From assembly GCA_012719125.1 (NCBI GenBank), contig JAAYAY010000240.1:1-45354 (forward strand): DNA of 45,354 nucleotides, read 5' to 3'. Shown piece after piece: positions 35,447 to 43,263 of this stretch (the first letter of the stretch is position 1; the number at the start of each line of letters is the position of its first letter). The stretch comes from Planctomycetaceae bacterium. Lineage in GTDB: Bacteria > Planctomycetota > Planctomycetia > Pirellulales > Thermoguttaceae. A program made the position numbers and the translations under genes. Under the pieces are notes generated by a model that did not search any database, was not told the origin of the DNA, and worked only from the letters and a program-made list of their open reading frames with translations.

Positions 35447-36292
35447 CTATCGTACCGACGCCCAGCCTGGCCAGCACCTCAAGCAGGACATCTCCAATGG
35501 GTTGAGGGCCGCGGCGGCGCCTCCTTCGGATTGTTTCGTAGCGGGCTTGCAGGGGAGCCGCCTCGTTCGCGAATTCTGTTTCCGGAATCTGGCGCGGATC
35601 GCCGTATTCAGATCGACCAGGATCTTGTCCGGCGGAGTGCCGTGGTCGCGATGGAAGTCGACAAGCTTATCGAGGATGTGACTTCGGTCTCCTTGGCCGG
35701 GATGGCGAAACACTTGCCGTCCGGCAACGATCTGGTAGAGACTGCGGGTGAAGCGGCATACGACTTTCACATGGTTCCAGCGAGGATCCTTTCCTTGAGA
35801 TTTCCACAAGGCGTTCAGAGCCGAGAAATGATGGTTGCAGCGGATGAGGTTGTCCCCGATCATCAGCAGAACCGCTCGCAGGCGACGGCTGCGGCAGCGA
35901 ACGATCGAGCCGTTGGCCAGGTCGACGTCGGCGCTCTGATGACGTGATGGGAACAGCCCAGCACGGCCCGTGATGGCTTTGGCGCTGGCATAGCCGGTGA
36001 TTGGCCCCATTTCACCGGCCAGTTCTGCCGCGCTGACGACATTGACGCCCGGATAGGAGAGCGACAGCACGTACGGCGTCTGGACCAGCAGGGAGACGGT
36101 TTCGCGCTCCAGGTCCTGGATTTCCAGGGTTTTGGCCGTCCGGTCGTCGCTCAAGGCCGACCATAGTCTCTGGCGGAGATCGATTACGCCGTCCGGCGGG
36201 GCCGCGTTGGCGGCCCAGGTGACGATCCGCTGCAGGACTCCGCGATGGATGCGAATCTTCGCCTCATGAAGGCTTTGCTCTAGCACCAACAT
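35447..36292 (-). pseudogene. IS110-family transposase, C-terminal fragment
   Basis: A 281-residue open frame carrying the IS110/IS116/IS902 C-terminal domain: a helical linker, then LSLSYPGVNVVSAAELAGEMGPI and the serine-containing ITGRAGLFPSRHQS, RLRAVLLMIGDNLIRCN and the RWNHVKVVCRF region. The N-terminal DEDD nuclease domain, about 150-180 residues, is missing: upstream sequence belongs to another insertion sequence. The last 50 residues (RTRRLPCKPATKQSEG onward) do not look like the family and may be a read-through after decay. It is judged non-functional. Confidence 0.8.
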
Positions 36293-36468
36293 GCCTGCTT
36301 CACGAATCCGTTCCGGCGAAGGAAAATGGCGCGCGATATGGAGTGCGATCGCACTTCCCCAGAGAGAATGCGTACAAAATGATGTTCTGCAAATTGCCGT
36401 TTTGTGCTATAACTGGACTTTTGCAAACAGCAGTTTGGTCTTGAAAATATAGGAGGTTTAGCGATAAA

Positions 36469-36860
36469 TTGAGCGTGTTTGAGGTGGCCATGGCAATCAC
36501 GGATGGTGCAAGCATGCCAGGGATCACTTCGTTTCCTACCGTCGTTACGGCGGCCGTCGAGGAGTTCGGCGACATTTTTGTTTACGAGCCCGAGCGGCGG
36601 CATTTTGCCGAGTACCTCACGGGCCTGATGGTTGCCGCCCGAAAAACCGTGCGTGGCATGAACAGCGAGTTCGCCATGACCACTGATCAGTCCTGCTTCA
36701 ACCGGTTTCTCACGGAGGTGGAGTGGGACGAGGAGAAACTGAACGAGGAGCGGCTCAAGTGGCTTCAGAAGGACTCGAGCACGCAATACACGGACCGCGG
36801 CGTTATCGCCATCGATAACGTGCTGATCGACCACGACGGTAAGCTGATCGAAGACGTTGC
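36469..36860 (+). pseudogene. IS701-like (DDE) transposase, N-terminal fragment
   Basis: From a TTG at 36469, behind AGGAGGT, the frame reads FGDIFVYEPERRHFAEYLTG, then WDEEKLNEERLKWLQ and GVIAIDNVLIDHDGKLIED. This matches the N-terminal third of IS701-type transposases up to the first catalytic Asp. Family similarity stops near 36860, after which the frame only overlaps the antisense of the next gene. The upstream 36300-36468 stretch is A/T-richer than its surroundings and is probably the left end of the element. It abuts the truncated IS110 fragment, so one element may have inserted into the other. Confidence 0.75.
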
Positions 36861-36966
36861 CTCACCCATAACCCAAGCACTTGGAGTGTCTGTCAAACTG
36901 GAGCCACCTCATCTTGTCCTGATCACCGTCCCAGGCAATACAGGATCGGCGTCGGGCAGACGCTCC

Positions 36967-37287
36967 CTACTCACTCGAAGGACGATTCCCCACTTCTTGA
37001 TCGCTGCCGGGCAGCGAGTTCGTGGGGTCGGGGGCGGGAACGGCCTCTCCATCAGTTGGCTTGTCATCCGTGACCGCGTCGTCGACACGCTCGCCAAGCT
37101 GCTTCAGACCCTCTGCCGCATCCTGGACGACCTCCTTGCCTGTGTCGAGAGCTTTCTGCGTATCTTGTTTCACTTCCTGCTTGTCGAGGATGATCTCGCT
37201 CTTGTCTCCGCTGTCTTCAAAGTACAGCCAACCGCCGAAGAACATCAACGCGACCGCGAGAACTGCAATCAGTATTGCCCAGCGCAT
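36967..37287 (-). CDS. small membrane-anchored helical protein
   Basis: A 106-residue protein with one N-terminal transmembrane segment (ILIAVLAVALMFFGGWLYF, residues 4-22). A polar amphipathic helix follows (DKQEVKQDTQKALDTGKEVVQ...KQLGERVDDAV), then a Pro/Asp/Ser-rich tail. No family is recognised; the layout resembles small envelope-stress proteins of the CsbD/YtxH neighbourhood type. ATG 37287 follows TTGGAGGAACGAAG. The open frame extends upstream, but that part is low-quality translation. A sigma-54-like site lies 163 bases upstream (37450-37464). It sits downstream of the sigma-54 regulator on the same strand. Confidence 0.7.
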   Translation of the reverse strand: MRWAILIAVLAVALMFFGGWLYFEDSGDKSEIILDKQEVKQDTQKALDTGKEVVQDAAEGLKQLGERVDDAVTDDKPTDGEAVPAPDPTNSLPGSDQEVGNRPSSE

Positions 37288-37449
37288 TCTTCGTTCCTCC
37301 AATTCTGAATTGCTTGAGGTCCTGGCAGAACCGTCGAGTCCTCCAACCACACTGGCACAGTCCTTCCGGGTTCTGCTCGTGGCCTCGAAAAGACTCCAAC
37401 CGGCAGGCACGCCGTTCGGAACCAATTGACTGGCCGTTCCCGACGATTT

Positions 37450-37464
37450 GCAGATCGCGTGCCG
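37450..37464 (-). promoter_or_regulatory. possible sigma-54 promoter for the small membrane protein
   Basis: CGGCACGCGATCTGC on the minus strand keeps the invariant GG and GC at the right spacing and differs at two positions from TGGCACG-N4-TTGC. Transcription would start near 37438, leaving about a 150-base leader before ATG 37287. It is weaker than the three sites further right. Confidence 0.45.
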
Positions 37465-37571
37465 GCTACGCCGATCGCACTTGAATAGGCCTGCTTCGTT
37501 GCCGAAAGCCCTTGTCGCACAAGGAGTTCCGAAACAACCGACAATTCCTGCCTTCGCGAAGTTCAGCGGGC

Positions 37572-37586
37572 GGCGACCTGGTCGCC
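37572..37586 (-). terminator. hairpin downstream of the sigma-54 regulator gene
   Basis: GGCGAC-CTG-GTCGCC, a perfect 6-bp stem about 100 bases past the regulator stop, with no T-run. It is a weak candidate for separating the regulator from the small membrane-protein gene. Confidence 0.25.
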
Positions 37587-37684
37587 CGGGCACCACGTTG
37601 GTGGATTAGAACTCAACCGGGCGCTCGCAATGCCGGATCGAAGAAACGTCCTTCCGCATTTCGCGTGGCAATCAGACGCCGCGT

Positions 37685-39142
37685 TTACTCCCCGGCGTTC
37701 AAAGCGACGCGAGTGACCTGCTCGATCGCTATGCCCAGCGCTCGGATCTTGGTTCGCAGGCTGCCCCGTGTGATCCCGAGAATTCGAGCGGCCTGCGACT
37801 GGTTTCCCCCGGTTACGTCCAGAACCCGGCGGAGCAGACGAAGTTCCATGAATTCGAGCGTCTCGGCATAGACGTTTTCCGAACCGGCGTCGATTCGATC
37901 TTGGATGAAAGACGCAAGCTGTCCGGATTCGTCGTCGTGGCGCCGGTCCTCTTCGGGCGACGAACTGCCATAGGTCGTAAACGGAGGGAGAAACTCCGGG
38001 ATGATCAAGGAACCGGTGGCCTGAATCAGCGTCTGTTTGACGACATTCTCCAGCTCGCGGACGTTTCCGGGCCAGCGATGCCGGTTGAGTATCTCCATCG
38101 TCTCCGGCGCGACGGTCTCCACGTTCTTTCCAAGTTCCCGGTTGAACCGCGCCAGAAAATGGCGGAGCAGAAGGGTCAGGTCCTGGCCGCGTTTGCGCAA
38201 CGGCGGCAGCAAGATCACGAAACCGCGCAGGCGGTAGTACAGATCTTCGCGAAACTGCCCCAGCGCAACCAGCCGCTCCAGATTTCGATTCGTTGCGGCA
38301 ATAATCCGCACGTCGGTCTGAATCATCTCATTACTGCCGAGTCGCTCAAATTGCTGAGATTGGAGCAAGCGAAGGATTTTGCTCTGCAGGGCGTGCGGCA
38401 TATCGCCGATCTCATCCAGGAACAGCGTTCCGCCCGAGCATTGCTCAAACTTGCCGATGCGGCGGCGGTCGGCGCCGGTGAAGGCCCCTTTCTCGTGTCC
38501 AAACAGCTCGCTTTCCAGCAGAGTCTCCGGAATGGCGGCGCAGTTGACCGCGAGAAACGGCCGGTCCACACGCTTGCTGTGCTGATAGAGTGCCCGGGCA
38601 ACCAGTTCCTTGCCGGTACCGCTTTCGCCGCAGATCAGCACCGTGACATCCTGCGGAGCGACTCGCCCGACCGACTTGTACACCTCCTGCATTTGCGGGC
38701 TGTTGCCAATGATCACATCGTTCGATTCCTTGGCGGAAATATCGACCGTCATCTCCACGGGAACCAGCATCTTGCGGCGGATCTCCACGGCCTTCTCGAC
38801 CATCGTCCTCAGTGCGGGCAAGTCGATCGGTTTGAGCACATAGTCGAACGCCCCTTTCTTCATCGCCTCCATGGCAGTCCCGCTGCTGCTGTCGCTGGTG
38901 ATAAAAATGATGGGCAGCTTCCCGTCTGCCTGCTGGAACTGCTCGAAGGCGTCCAGTCCGGAAAGATCGGGCAGCATGATGTCGAGCAGACACGCGTCAA
39001 TGTGCGGCTCGCGATCGGCCAGCACCTCGAGCCCTTCCCCGGCATCCCGAGCCGAGAGCACGTCGATTCCCGAAGCTCCAAGTGCCTTCGTCACCATATG
39101 GATGATCGTGCGATCGTCGTCCACCACAAGAATCGTCGGCAC
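37685..39142 (-). CDS. sigma-54-dependent response regulator (NtrC family)
   Basis: A 485-residue three-domain activator. The receiver domain (1-120) has the acidic pocket VVDDD and phospho-acceptor Asp54 (CLLDIMLP), with the lysine in VLKPID. The AAA+ domain (about 150-390) has Walker A GESGTGKE, the sigma-54-contacting GAFTGA loop, Walker [10 protein letters not shown] and the WPGNVREL motif. A Fis-type helix-turn-helix closes the protein ([22 protein letters not shown]). The GTG at 39142, behind GGAGGAAGACGC, starts exactly at the receiver; a longer open frame upstream is not family-like. It is divergent from csbD and beside sigma-54 promoters, so these genes are its likely targets. Its partner kinase is not in the neighbourhood. 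Confidence 0.95.
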   Translation of the reverse strand: MPTILVVDDDRTIIHMVTKALGASGIDVLSARDAGEGLEVLADREPHIDACLLDIMLPDLSGLDAFEQFQQADGKLPIIFITSDSSSGTAMEAMKKGAFDYVLKPIDLPALRTMVEKAVEIRRKMLVPVEMTVDISAKESNDVIIGNSPQMQEVYKSVGRVAPQDVTVLICGESGTGKELVARALYQHSKRVDRPFLAVNCAAIPETLLESELFGHEKGAFTGADRRRIGKFEQCSGGTLFLDEIGDMPHALQSKILRLLQSQQFERLGSNEMIQTDVRIIAATNRNLERLVALGQFREDLYYRLRGFVILLPPLRKRGQDLTLLLRHFLARFNRELGKNVETVAPETMEILNRHRWPGNVRELENVVKQTLIQATGSLIIPEFLPPFTTYGSSSPEEDRRHDDESGQLASFIQDRIDAGSENVYAETLEFMELRLLRRVLDVTGGNQSQAARILGITRGSLRTKIRALGIAIEQVTRVALNAGE

Positions 39143-39400
39143 GCGTCTTCCTCCATCTGACGATAGACCCGGTTGTGCGCGAAACGACCGACTCGCTGCT
39201 TCTGCGATCACCAACCGTCTCCTTATTGTCACGACACCGACCATGCTTGGCAAGCCGGGCGGACTTTCCCGGATGAAAGGAGGGGGGATGGCCGAGTTGA
39301 CCGACGGATTCCCTTCCTTCAACGCGAAACTGGTCTCCAAACGCGCAGCCTGGACTTCTGCAATGCAATGCGATCGGATCGCCCCGTAGTCCGTGCGTTT

Positions 39401-39416
39401 CAAAACGCGTGTTTTG
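39401..39416. promoter_or_regulatory. palindrome upstream of the csbD sigma-54 promoter, candidate activator site
   Basis: CAAAAC-GCGT-GTTTTG has perfect 6-bp arms and lies about 75 bases upstream of the -24 element at 39489, the usual distance for a sigma-54 activator binding site. The same palindrome was not found by eye at the other promoters. Confidence 0.4.
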
Positions 39417-39487
39417 GCTCACAGGAACCAATCCCTGCGAAGTGATTTGCAGCTATCCTGCCACACCTTCGGTATCGCTGCGACCAA

Positions 39488-39504
39488 TTGGCACGAAGTA
39501 TGCA
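39488..39504 (+). promoter_or_regulatory. sigma-54 promoter of the small csbD gene
   Basis: TTGGCACGAAGTATGCA: TGGCACG-N4-ATGC, one mismatch from TGGCACG-N4-TTGC, with the invariant GG and GC intact. The predicted start is near 39515, about 57 bases before ATG 39572. Confidence 0.75.
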
Positions 39505-39571
39505 CGACGGTTTGTTCTATCGTGCCGCAGAAGGCGTGTATTGGACATTCTCGCTTTTCAAGGAGGCCAAG

Positions 39572-39775
39572 ATGAATTGGGATCAAATCGAAGGCAAATG
39601 GGGCCAGTTCAAAGGACAAGTCAAACAGAAGTGGGGCGAGCTGACCGACGACGATCTCGCACAAGTCGCAGGAAGTCGCGACGAGCTTCTCGGAACGCTT
39701 CAGGAGAAGTATGGGATCGCCAAGGAGGAGGCCGAAAAGCAAGTCGAAGAATTCGAGGACGCGTGCCGCTGTTGA
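39572..39775 (+). CDS. CsbD-family stress protein
   Basis: A 67-residue protein matching the CsbD family over its whole length: MNWDQIEGKWGQFKGQVKQK, then WGELTDDDLAQVAGSRDELLG and GIAKEEAEKQVEEF. CsbD proteins are small, acidic and helical, made in large amounts under general stress; their molecular role is not established. ATG 39572 follows AAGGAGGCCAAG. It is expressed divergently from the sigma-54 regulator and has a near-consensus sigma-54 promoter, so it is a likely direct target. Cytoplasmic. Confidence 0.92.
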   Translation: MNWDQIEGKWGQFKGQVKQKWGELTDDDLAQVAGSRDELLGTLQEKYGIAKEEAEKQVEEFEDACRC

Positions 39776-40048
39776 CGGCCCCGTGCTCGAAGGAACGGCG
39801 GCGCCGGCTTCGGGGCCGGCTCACGTTTTAATGCTAGGGCATCTTTTCACCGCGGACCATGACTGCATGCGAAACCTCGCGTTGGAGCCATTGCGGTTCC
39901 CCACATCACGGCACGTCTCATGTCGCGCGGTGGACCGATCACCCACAGGAGCTTCCGTGAGTCCCCAACATGCCTAGTTGCCGGGAGTATCTCGGCAATT
40001 CGGGGGGGATTCCATTTCAATGGAGAATCACAGTTAGGAGCGATAGAA

Positions 40049-40615
40049 ATGAAACGATTTGCTGTATTGTCCGGAATTCTAGCAGTTGCCACCTGCGTCG
40101 TCGCTATGGCCGCGACGCCGGCCAGCCGCACCGAGACGCAAGCTGATATGGGAAACGTCGACGACGCGACGAGCGGCTCGAATGTTCGCGCCAGCCAACT
40201 CATCGGCATGAACATCCAGAATCCGGAGGGCAAGAGTCTCGGCTCGGTCAACGACATCGTGATCGACGCCCAGTCCGGCAAGATTCGCTACGCGGCCGTT
40301 TCCTACGGCGGTTTCCTCGGGCTCGGCGACAAGCTGTTTGCCGTCCCCTGGGGAGCGTTCAAGTGCGAAAAAGGCGACGAAGCCGGCGAGTACAATCTGG
40401 TCCTGAGCGCCACCGAGCAGCAGCTCAAGAACGCCCAGGGATTCGATCAGAATAACTGGCCGGACTTCGCCGACCGCAAGTTCACGGCCGAGATCGATCG
40501 GCATTACGGCGTCGAGTTCCAAGCTGATCGCCGCCGCGGCGGCGTCGACGTCAAAGTCGGTCCCGGCGGCGTCGACGTGGACGTCGATACCGATCGCCGC
40601 GACGACCGTCGTTAG
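40049..40615 (+). CDS. exported PRC-barrel domain protein
   Basis: A 188-residue protein with a signal peptide (FAVLSGILAVATCVVAMAA). A PRC-barrel domain fills about residues 48-130: ASQLIGMNIQNPEGKSLGSV, DIVIDAQSGKIRYAAVSYGG and FAVPWGAF. The C-terminal tail alternates Val/Asp/Gly (GGVDVKVGPGG, VDVDVDTD) and ends in charged residues. PRC-barrels are small beta folds found in stress and RNA-processing proteins; exported versions recur in stress clusters with CsbD proteins. ATG 40049 follows TAGGAGCGATAGAA. Two small palindromes lie upstream (TTGCCG/CGGCAA near 39977 and TCCATT/AATGGA near 40012). No good sigma-54 promoter was found. Confidence 0.85.
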   Translation: MKRFAVLSGILAVATCVVAMAATPASRTETQADMGNVDDATSGSNVRASQLIGMNIQNPEGKSLGSVNDIVIDAQSGKIRYAAVSYGGFLGLGDKLFAVPWGAFKCEKGDEAGEYNLVLSATEQQLKNAQGFDQNNWPDFADRKFTAEIDRHYGVEFQADRRRGGVDVKVGPGGVDVDVDTDRRDDRR

Positions 40616-40627
40616 TCGCAACGCAGG

Positions 40628-40667
40628 GAGTCGTGGCCGGATCTGTCGCCAGAACCGGCCACGACTC
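40628..40667 (+). terminator. strong hairpin after the PRC-barrel gene
   Basis: GAGTCGTGGCCGG at 40628-40640 is perfectly inverted at 40655-40667 with a 14-base loop. It begins 12 bases after the stop codon. There is no T-run, but position and stem strength fit a terminator. Confidence 0.7.
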
Positions 40668-40770
40668 GCAGGACGGCCGTTCCGTCAACGCCTCACCGAA
40701 GGCACGCCGGCCGCTTCGTGGCGGGGTGCATTCCAAAACCCCGCCGCGGAAGCGGCTCGGCCATTGCTGC

Positions 40771-40924
40771 AGGCTTCCGATGATGCCGGAACGTGGCTTA
40801 CCTGTACCGGAACAACGGCGACCGAGAAGCGGCCCCCCTACTCCTCCGGCTGAGTACGGGGACCGCTTCTCACGCCCGTGCGACGTGATTCGGGTTCACA
40901 TACGCTTCAGGCGGGTGAACCAAA
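40771..40924 (-). repeat. third locus of the dispersed repeat family
   Basis: Read on the minus strand, 40924-40899 is an element end (TTTGGTTCACCCGCC...) and 40829-40771 is about 80% identical to 15405-15464 (shared TTCCGGTACA and AAGCCACGTTCCGG). Between them lies a 48-base hairpin with 20-base arms (40824-40843 with 40852-40871, 18 of 20 paired, starting GAGAAGCGG). No partner end was found on the left. Confidence 0.6.
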
Positions 40925-41006
40925 AAAAGAACTGGACGCGAAGGTCCAGTTCACTTCAATTACCTGCCGGCTATTGCTGCCCAATCGAGCATGCCGAGAT
41001 CGGCTT

Positions 41007-41195
41007 TTACCAGGGCTTCAACTTCCACCCGAGGACAAAGCCGATCCCGAACGTCCACAAGGCCACCACTTCCGGGTGCTCACGGGCGTATTGCTTGAAC
41101 AGGGTGACGGCGGCCTCCGCAGCCGAGAGTTCCTGGTTCGATGCGATTTCGCCGTAGCGAATGCTTTCCGGTTGATCGGTTACTGGATAAGGCAT
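41007..41195 (-). CDS. small membrane protein of the stress operon
   Basis: A 62-residue protein with a polar N-terminal half (a stretch of acidic and Gln residues, ending AAVTLFKQYAREHPEVVALW) and a C-terminal hydrophobic helix (ALWTFGIGFVLGWKLKPW). The HPE-hydrophobic-helix layout matches the C-terminal anchor of the ElaB/YqjD-DUF883 type proteins upstream. ATG 41195 follows CTAGGAGAGTCCAG. It is the last gene of a six-gene minus-strand run. Family assignment is tentative. Confidence 0.65.
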   Translation of the reverse strand: MPYPVTDQPESIRYGEIASNQELSAAEAAVTLFKQYAREHPEVVALWTFGIGFVLGWKLKPW

Positions 41196-41206
41196 TCTGG
41201 ACTCTC

Positions 41207-41665
41207 CTAGTTCTGAGATCGTTTGGTTTCGCCTTCCCGCACACCGGGAGACGTGTCAAGGAACGTTGTCTTGAACCAAGCTGCGTTTCGCCGCAATTCT
41301 GTTCCGCTCCGTTCGAACGCCGCTACGGCCTTCCGCAGCAGCCCCAGGGCGATCCACACAATTGCAGAAGCCAGCAGCAATCCGACGATTGCGGCGGCGG
41401 CAAGCGACGCCGCTTCGGTCAGCCCCGCCTGCATCAGGACCCTGGCCAAGGCCAGCAGCAAGACCACGACGCCGGCGGATGCCAGCAGGATCCCGGAGGC
41501 GATCAAGGCCAGCGGCGCCGCCAGCGCCTTGAACCCGTCCCGGGCGTCGATCTTAAAGAGTTCGATCTGCAATTCCGCCAGATCGGCAAGTCGATGGAGC
41601 AGCCGGCCCACGTTTGCGGCGGCCGAATTCTCCAGACGAGGCAAGGACCCGTTGCATCGGTTCAT
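41207..41665 (-). CDS. holin-X/phage-holin-like membrane protein
   Basis: A 152-residue protein with a soluble helix (VGRLLHRLADLAELQIELFKIDARDGF) and two hydrophobic segments (PLALIASGILLASAGVVVLLLALARVL and AASLAAAAIVGLLLASAIVWIAL), then a basic helical tail. This is the pattern of the putative actinobacterial holin-X / Phage_holin_3_6 family. That family name is historical; in stress clusters it is probably an envelope protein and not a lysis protein. ATG 41665 overlaps the upstream stop as ATGA, which implies translational coupling; a start 18 bases earlier is possible. Confidence 0.75.
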   Translation of the reverse strand: MNRCNGSLPRLENSAAANVGRLLHRLADLAELQIELFKIDARDGFKALAAPLALIASGILLASAGVVVLLLALARVLMQAGLTEAASLAAAAIVGLLLASAIVWIALGLLRKAVAAFERSGTELRRNAAWFKTTFLDTSPGVREGETKRSQN

Positions 41666-41877
41666 TTTCGCTTCACCCACCATCCAAGGGTCATGCCCAC
41701 GGCGACGGCAACACTCAGGGCCGCGAGCGGGTGGTCTGCAATGAACGCTCCCCCTCGCGCCAGCGTCTGCCTTGCATCGGCATCCAACTGCCGCCCCTTC
41801 GGGAGCGGTTCTCCGCCGGCTTGCCGACGCGAAGTCTCGGGCGCAGCGCGAAGACGGCTGCTGATTCGATCAATCAT
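41662..41877 (-). CDS. DUF883/YqjD-like C-terminal anchor protein
   Basis: A 71-residue protein: a polar, Arg-rich N-terminal half and a C-terminal hydrophobic helix (HPLAALSVAVAVGMTLGWWVKRK). The HPLAALxxAxxxGxxLGW pattern is the signature of the ElaB/YqjD/DUF883 membrane anchor, which in enterobacteria ties ribosome-associated stress proteins to the inner membrane. It overlaps the preceding gene by 8 bases and the following one by 4, so it is part of a tightly coupled operon. Confidence 0.75.
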   Translation of the reverse strand: MIDRISSRLRAAPETSRRQAGGEPLPKGRQLDADARQTLARGGAFIADHPLAALSVAVAVGMTLGWWVKRK

Positions 41878-42256
41878 TTCGCGATCCTCGTTTTCCCATT
41901 TGCCGGCCAGCGAAGTTCAAAGCTTCACGCAGGGCCGCCTGAGCGACGAAACGAAACGCGCCGTTCACCAACCCTTCGCGCCGCTGTGTAGACGGATTTG
42001 CCTGCACAACCAACTTGTTCCTCCCGGCCAACTGCAGGAGAGTTTCGACGTCGGGACTCTTCAGTTCCAAACGCCGCGGAACTGCAAAATATCCGGCAGC
42101 CAGCGCGGCGCCGAAACACGCCCACGGATGTTTTCTCACGTAGACTCGCCAGTCGAACAGTCGTTTCGCCGAATCGACGACGTCGTCAACGTCGTCGTCG
42201 AGATGACTCCGCAACTCTTCCATTCGGCGCCGAATACTCTCGGCCGCTTGGTTCAT
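41870..42256 (-). CDS. helical membrane-associated stress protein, unknown family
   Basis: A 128-residue protein. Residues 1-33 are an acidic helix (IRRRMEELRSHLDDDVDDVVDSA). A short hydrophobic segment follows (HPWACFGAALAAGYFAVP), again preceded by an HP dipeptide as in YqjD-type anchors. The C-terminal half is amphipathic. I do not recognise a named family. ATG 42256 follows CTGGGGACAACC. It sits in the middle of the six-gene minus-strand operon headed by the sigma-54 promoter at 43064-43078. Confidence 0.65.
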   Translation of the reverse strand: MNQAAESIRRRMEELRSHLDDDVDDVVDSAKRLFDWRVYVRKHPWACFGAALAAGYFAVPRRLELKSPDVETLLQLAGRNKLVVQANPSTQRREGLVNGAFRFVAQAALREALNFAGRQMGKRGSRND

Positions 42257-42274
42257 GGTTGTCCCCAGGTCAGA

Positions 42275-42508
42275 TCAGGGTAGGCGTTTGGCGAGCGTGT
42301 CGGGAAGAACGTTCGACAGGGCGTCCAGCAGACGCCTGGTGATCGCGGCATCGCGGTCCCGCGACGCGCTGGGGATCAATGCCAACGCCAGCAAGCCAAC
42401 GCCCACGCCCGCGGCGAAGGCGGTTATTACGGACGGAAGCGGGTGTTGTCCGATCAGACGTCCCGTCTCTTCGCTGACGGCTCTCGTGCTCGGGTCAGTG
42501 GTTGACAT
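42275..42508 (-). CDS. small glycine-zipper-like membrane protein
   Basis: A 77-residue protein with one central hydrophobic segment (PSVITAFAAGVGVGLLALALIPS) containing a GxGxG run, flanked by charged ends. It is preceded by a GQHPLP stretch like the anchors of its neighbours. No specific family is recognised. The ribosome binding site is TAGGAAACTCCCC before ATG 42508. It is second in the operon, 71 bases after the CsbD-fusion gene. Confidence 0.65.
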   Translation of the reverse strand: MSTTDPSTRAVSEETGRLIGQHPLPSVITAFAAGVGVGLLALALIPSASRDRDAAITRRLLDALSNVLPDTLAKRLP

Positions 42509-42579
42509 GGGGAGTTTCCTACTTCGTTTCGAGCGATTTCAGTTCGTACGGCTATCGCCTCGCTCCGTCGGGCGACGGC

Positions 42580-43002
42580 TCATTTCGATCGGGTCAACAG
42601 GCCGATCACGACGCCGGTGATCAACCCTGCCCCAAAGCAAACTGCCAACGATTCGACCGGGCGATTGCGGACAAGGCGTTCGGTCTGGACATAGCCTGCC
42701 CGAGCGGAGTCGATCGCCTGCCCTGCGGTTTGCTGGACGGTTTCGGCAACCTGCTGGGCGCCGCAGACGACCGCATCGGTCGCCCGGCCGACCACGGAAG
42801 CCACGCCGGCGGCGGTCGTCTCCAGATACGACTCCACTTCACCGCGGGCCTCGCCGGTCTTCTCCTGAATGAGCCCGACCAGACGTTCGACGTTGCCGCG
42901 GGCCTTCTCCAGATCGTCGTCGGTGATCTGTCCCCAACGCTCCCTCAACTTGCCCTTCACCTGGTTCCACGATCCCTCAATGACCTGTTGGTTGATCGTC
43001 AT
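42580..43002 (-). CDS. CsbD domain fused to a DUF883-like membrane anchor
   Basis: A 140-residue protein. Residues 1-60 match CsbD (VIEGSWNQVKGKLRERWGQI, TDDDLEKARGNVERLVG). Residues 60-115 are a long Ala/Thr-rich helix (TAAGVASVVGRATDAVVCG...). The end is a membrane anchor with small-residue spacing (RPVESLAVCFGAGLITGVVIGLL). CsbD normally stands alone as a soluble protein, so the fusion would tether it to the membrane. ATG 43002 follows CAGGAAGAAAGAG. It is the first gene of the operon, about 50 bases after the predicted start of an exact-consensus sigma-54 promoter. Confidence 0.85.
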   Translation of the reverse strand: MTINQQVIEGSWNQVKGKLRERWGQITDDDLEKARGNVERLVGLIQEKTGEARGEVESYLETTAAGVASVVGRATDAVVCGAQQVAETVQQTAGQAIDSARAGYVQTERLVRNRPVESLAVCFGAGLITGVVIGLLTRSK

Positions 43003-43063
43003 CTCTTTCTTCCTGTTTCTGAAGATCCGAATAGTGACCTGCCCACTGCCTCGCTGGCTTGGG

Positions 43064-43078
43064 GCAAAGATCGTGCCA
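43064..43078 (-). promoter_or_regulatory. consensus sigma-54 promoter of the six-gene stress operon
   Basis: TGGCACGATCTTTGC on the minus strand matches TGGCACG-N4-TTGC at every fixed position. The predicted start is near 43052, about 50 bases before ATG 43002. Chance expectation for such an 11-base match in the window is well below one. Confidence 0.88.
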
Positions 43079-43238
43079 ATCCCAACGGATCGTCATTACT
43101 CGGCGCCGATGATCAGGCCTGTCCCCCCCGCTCATACATAGATAACGGGTTCAGCAGCGAGCCGGCCGCAGTAGCAAGCCCGATTTTCCCCCGTTCCTGA
43201 AACCCAGATCACTACCCCCTATTCGCCCCGTCGTACAA

Positions 43239-43263
43239 CCCGATTGGGCAATGCCCGGTCGGG
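43239..43263. promoter_or_regulatory. 25-bp palindrome between the two divergent sigma-54 promoters
   Basis: CCCGATTGGGCA - A - TGCCCGGTCGGG: 10 of 12 positions complementary around a single central base. It lies about 160 bases from one promoter and 207 from the other, a plausible shared activator site. Confidence 0.45.

Noticed and set aside
39976-39997. GG-N10-GC spacing upstream of the PRC-barrel gene
   Set aside because: The -24 part (CCGGGAG) does not resemble TGGCACG, and the site is better explained as a small palindrome.
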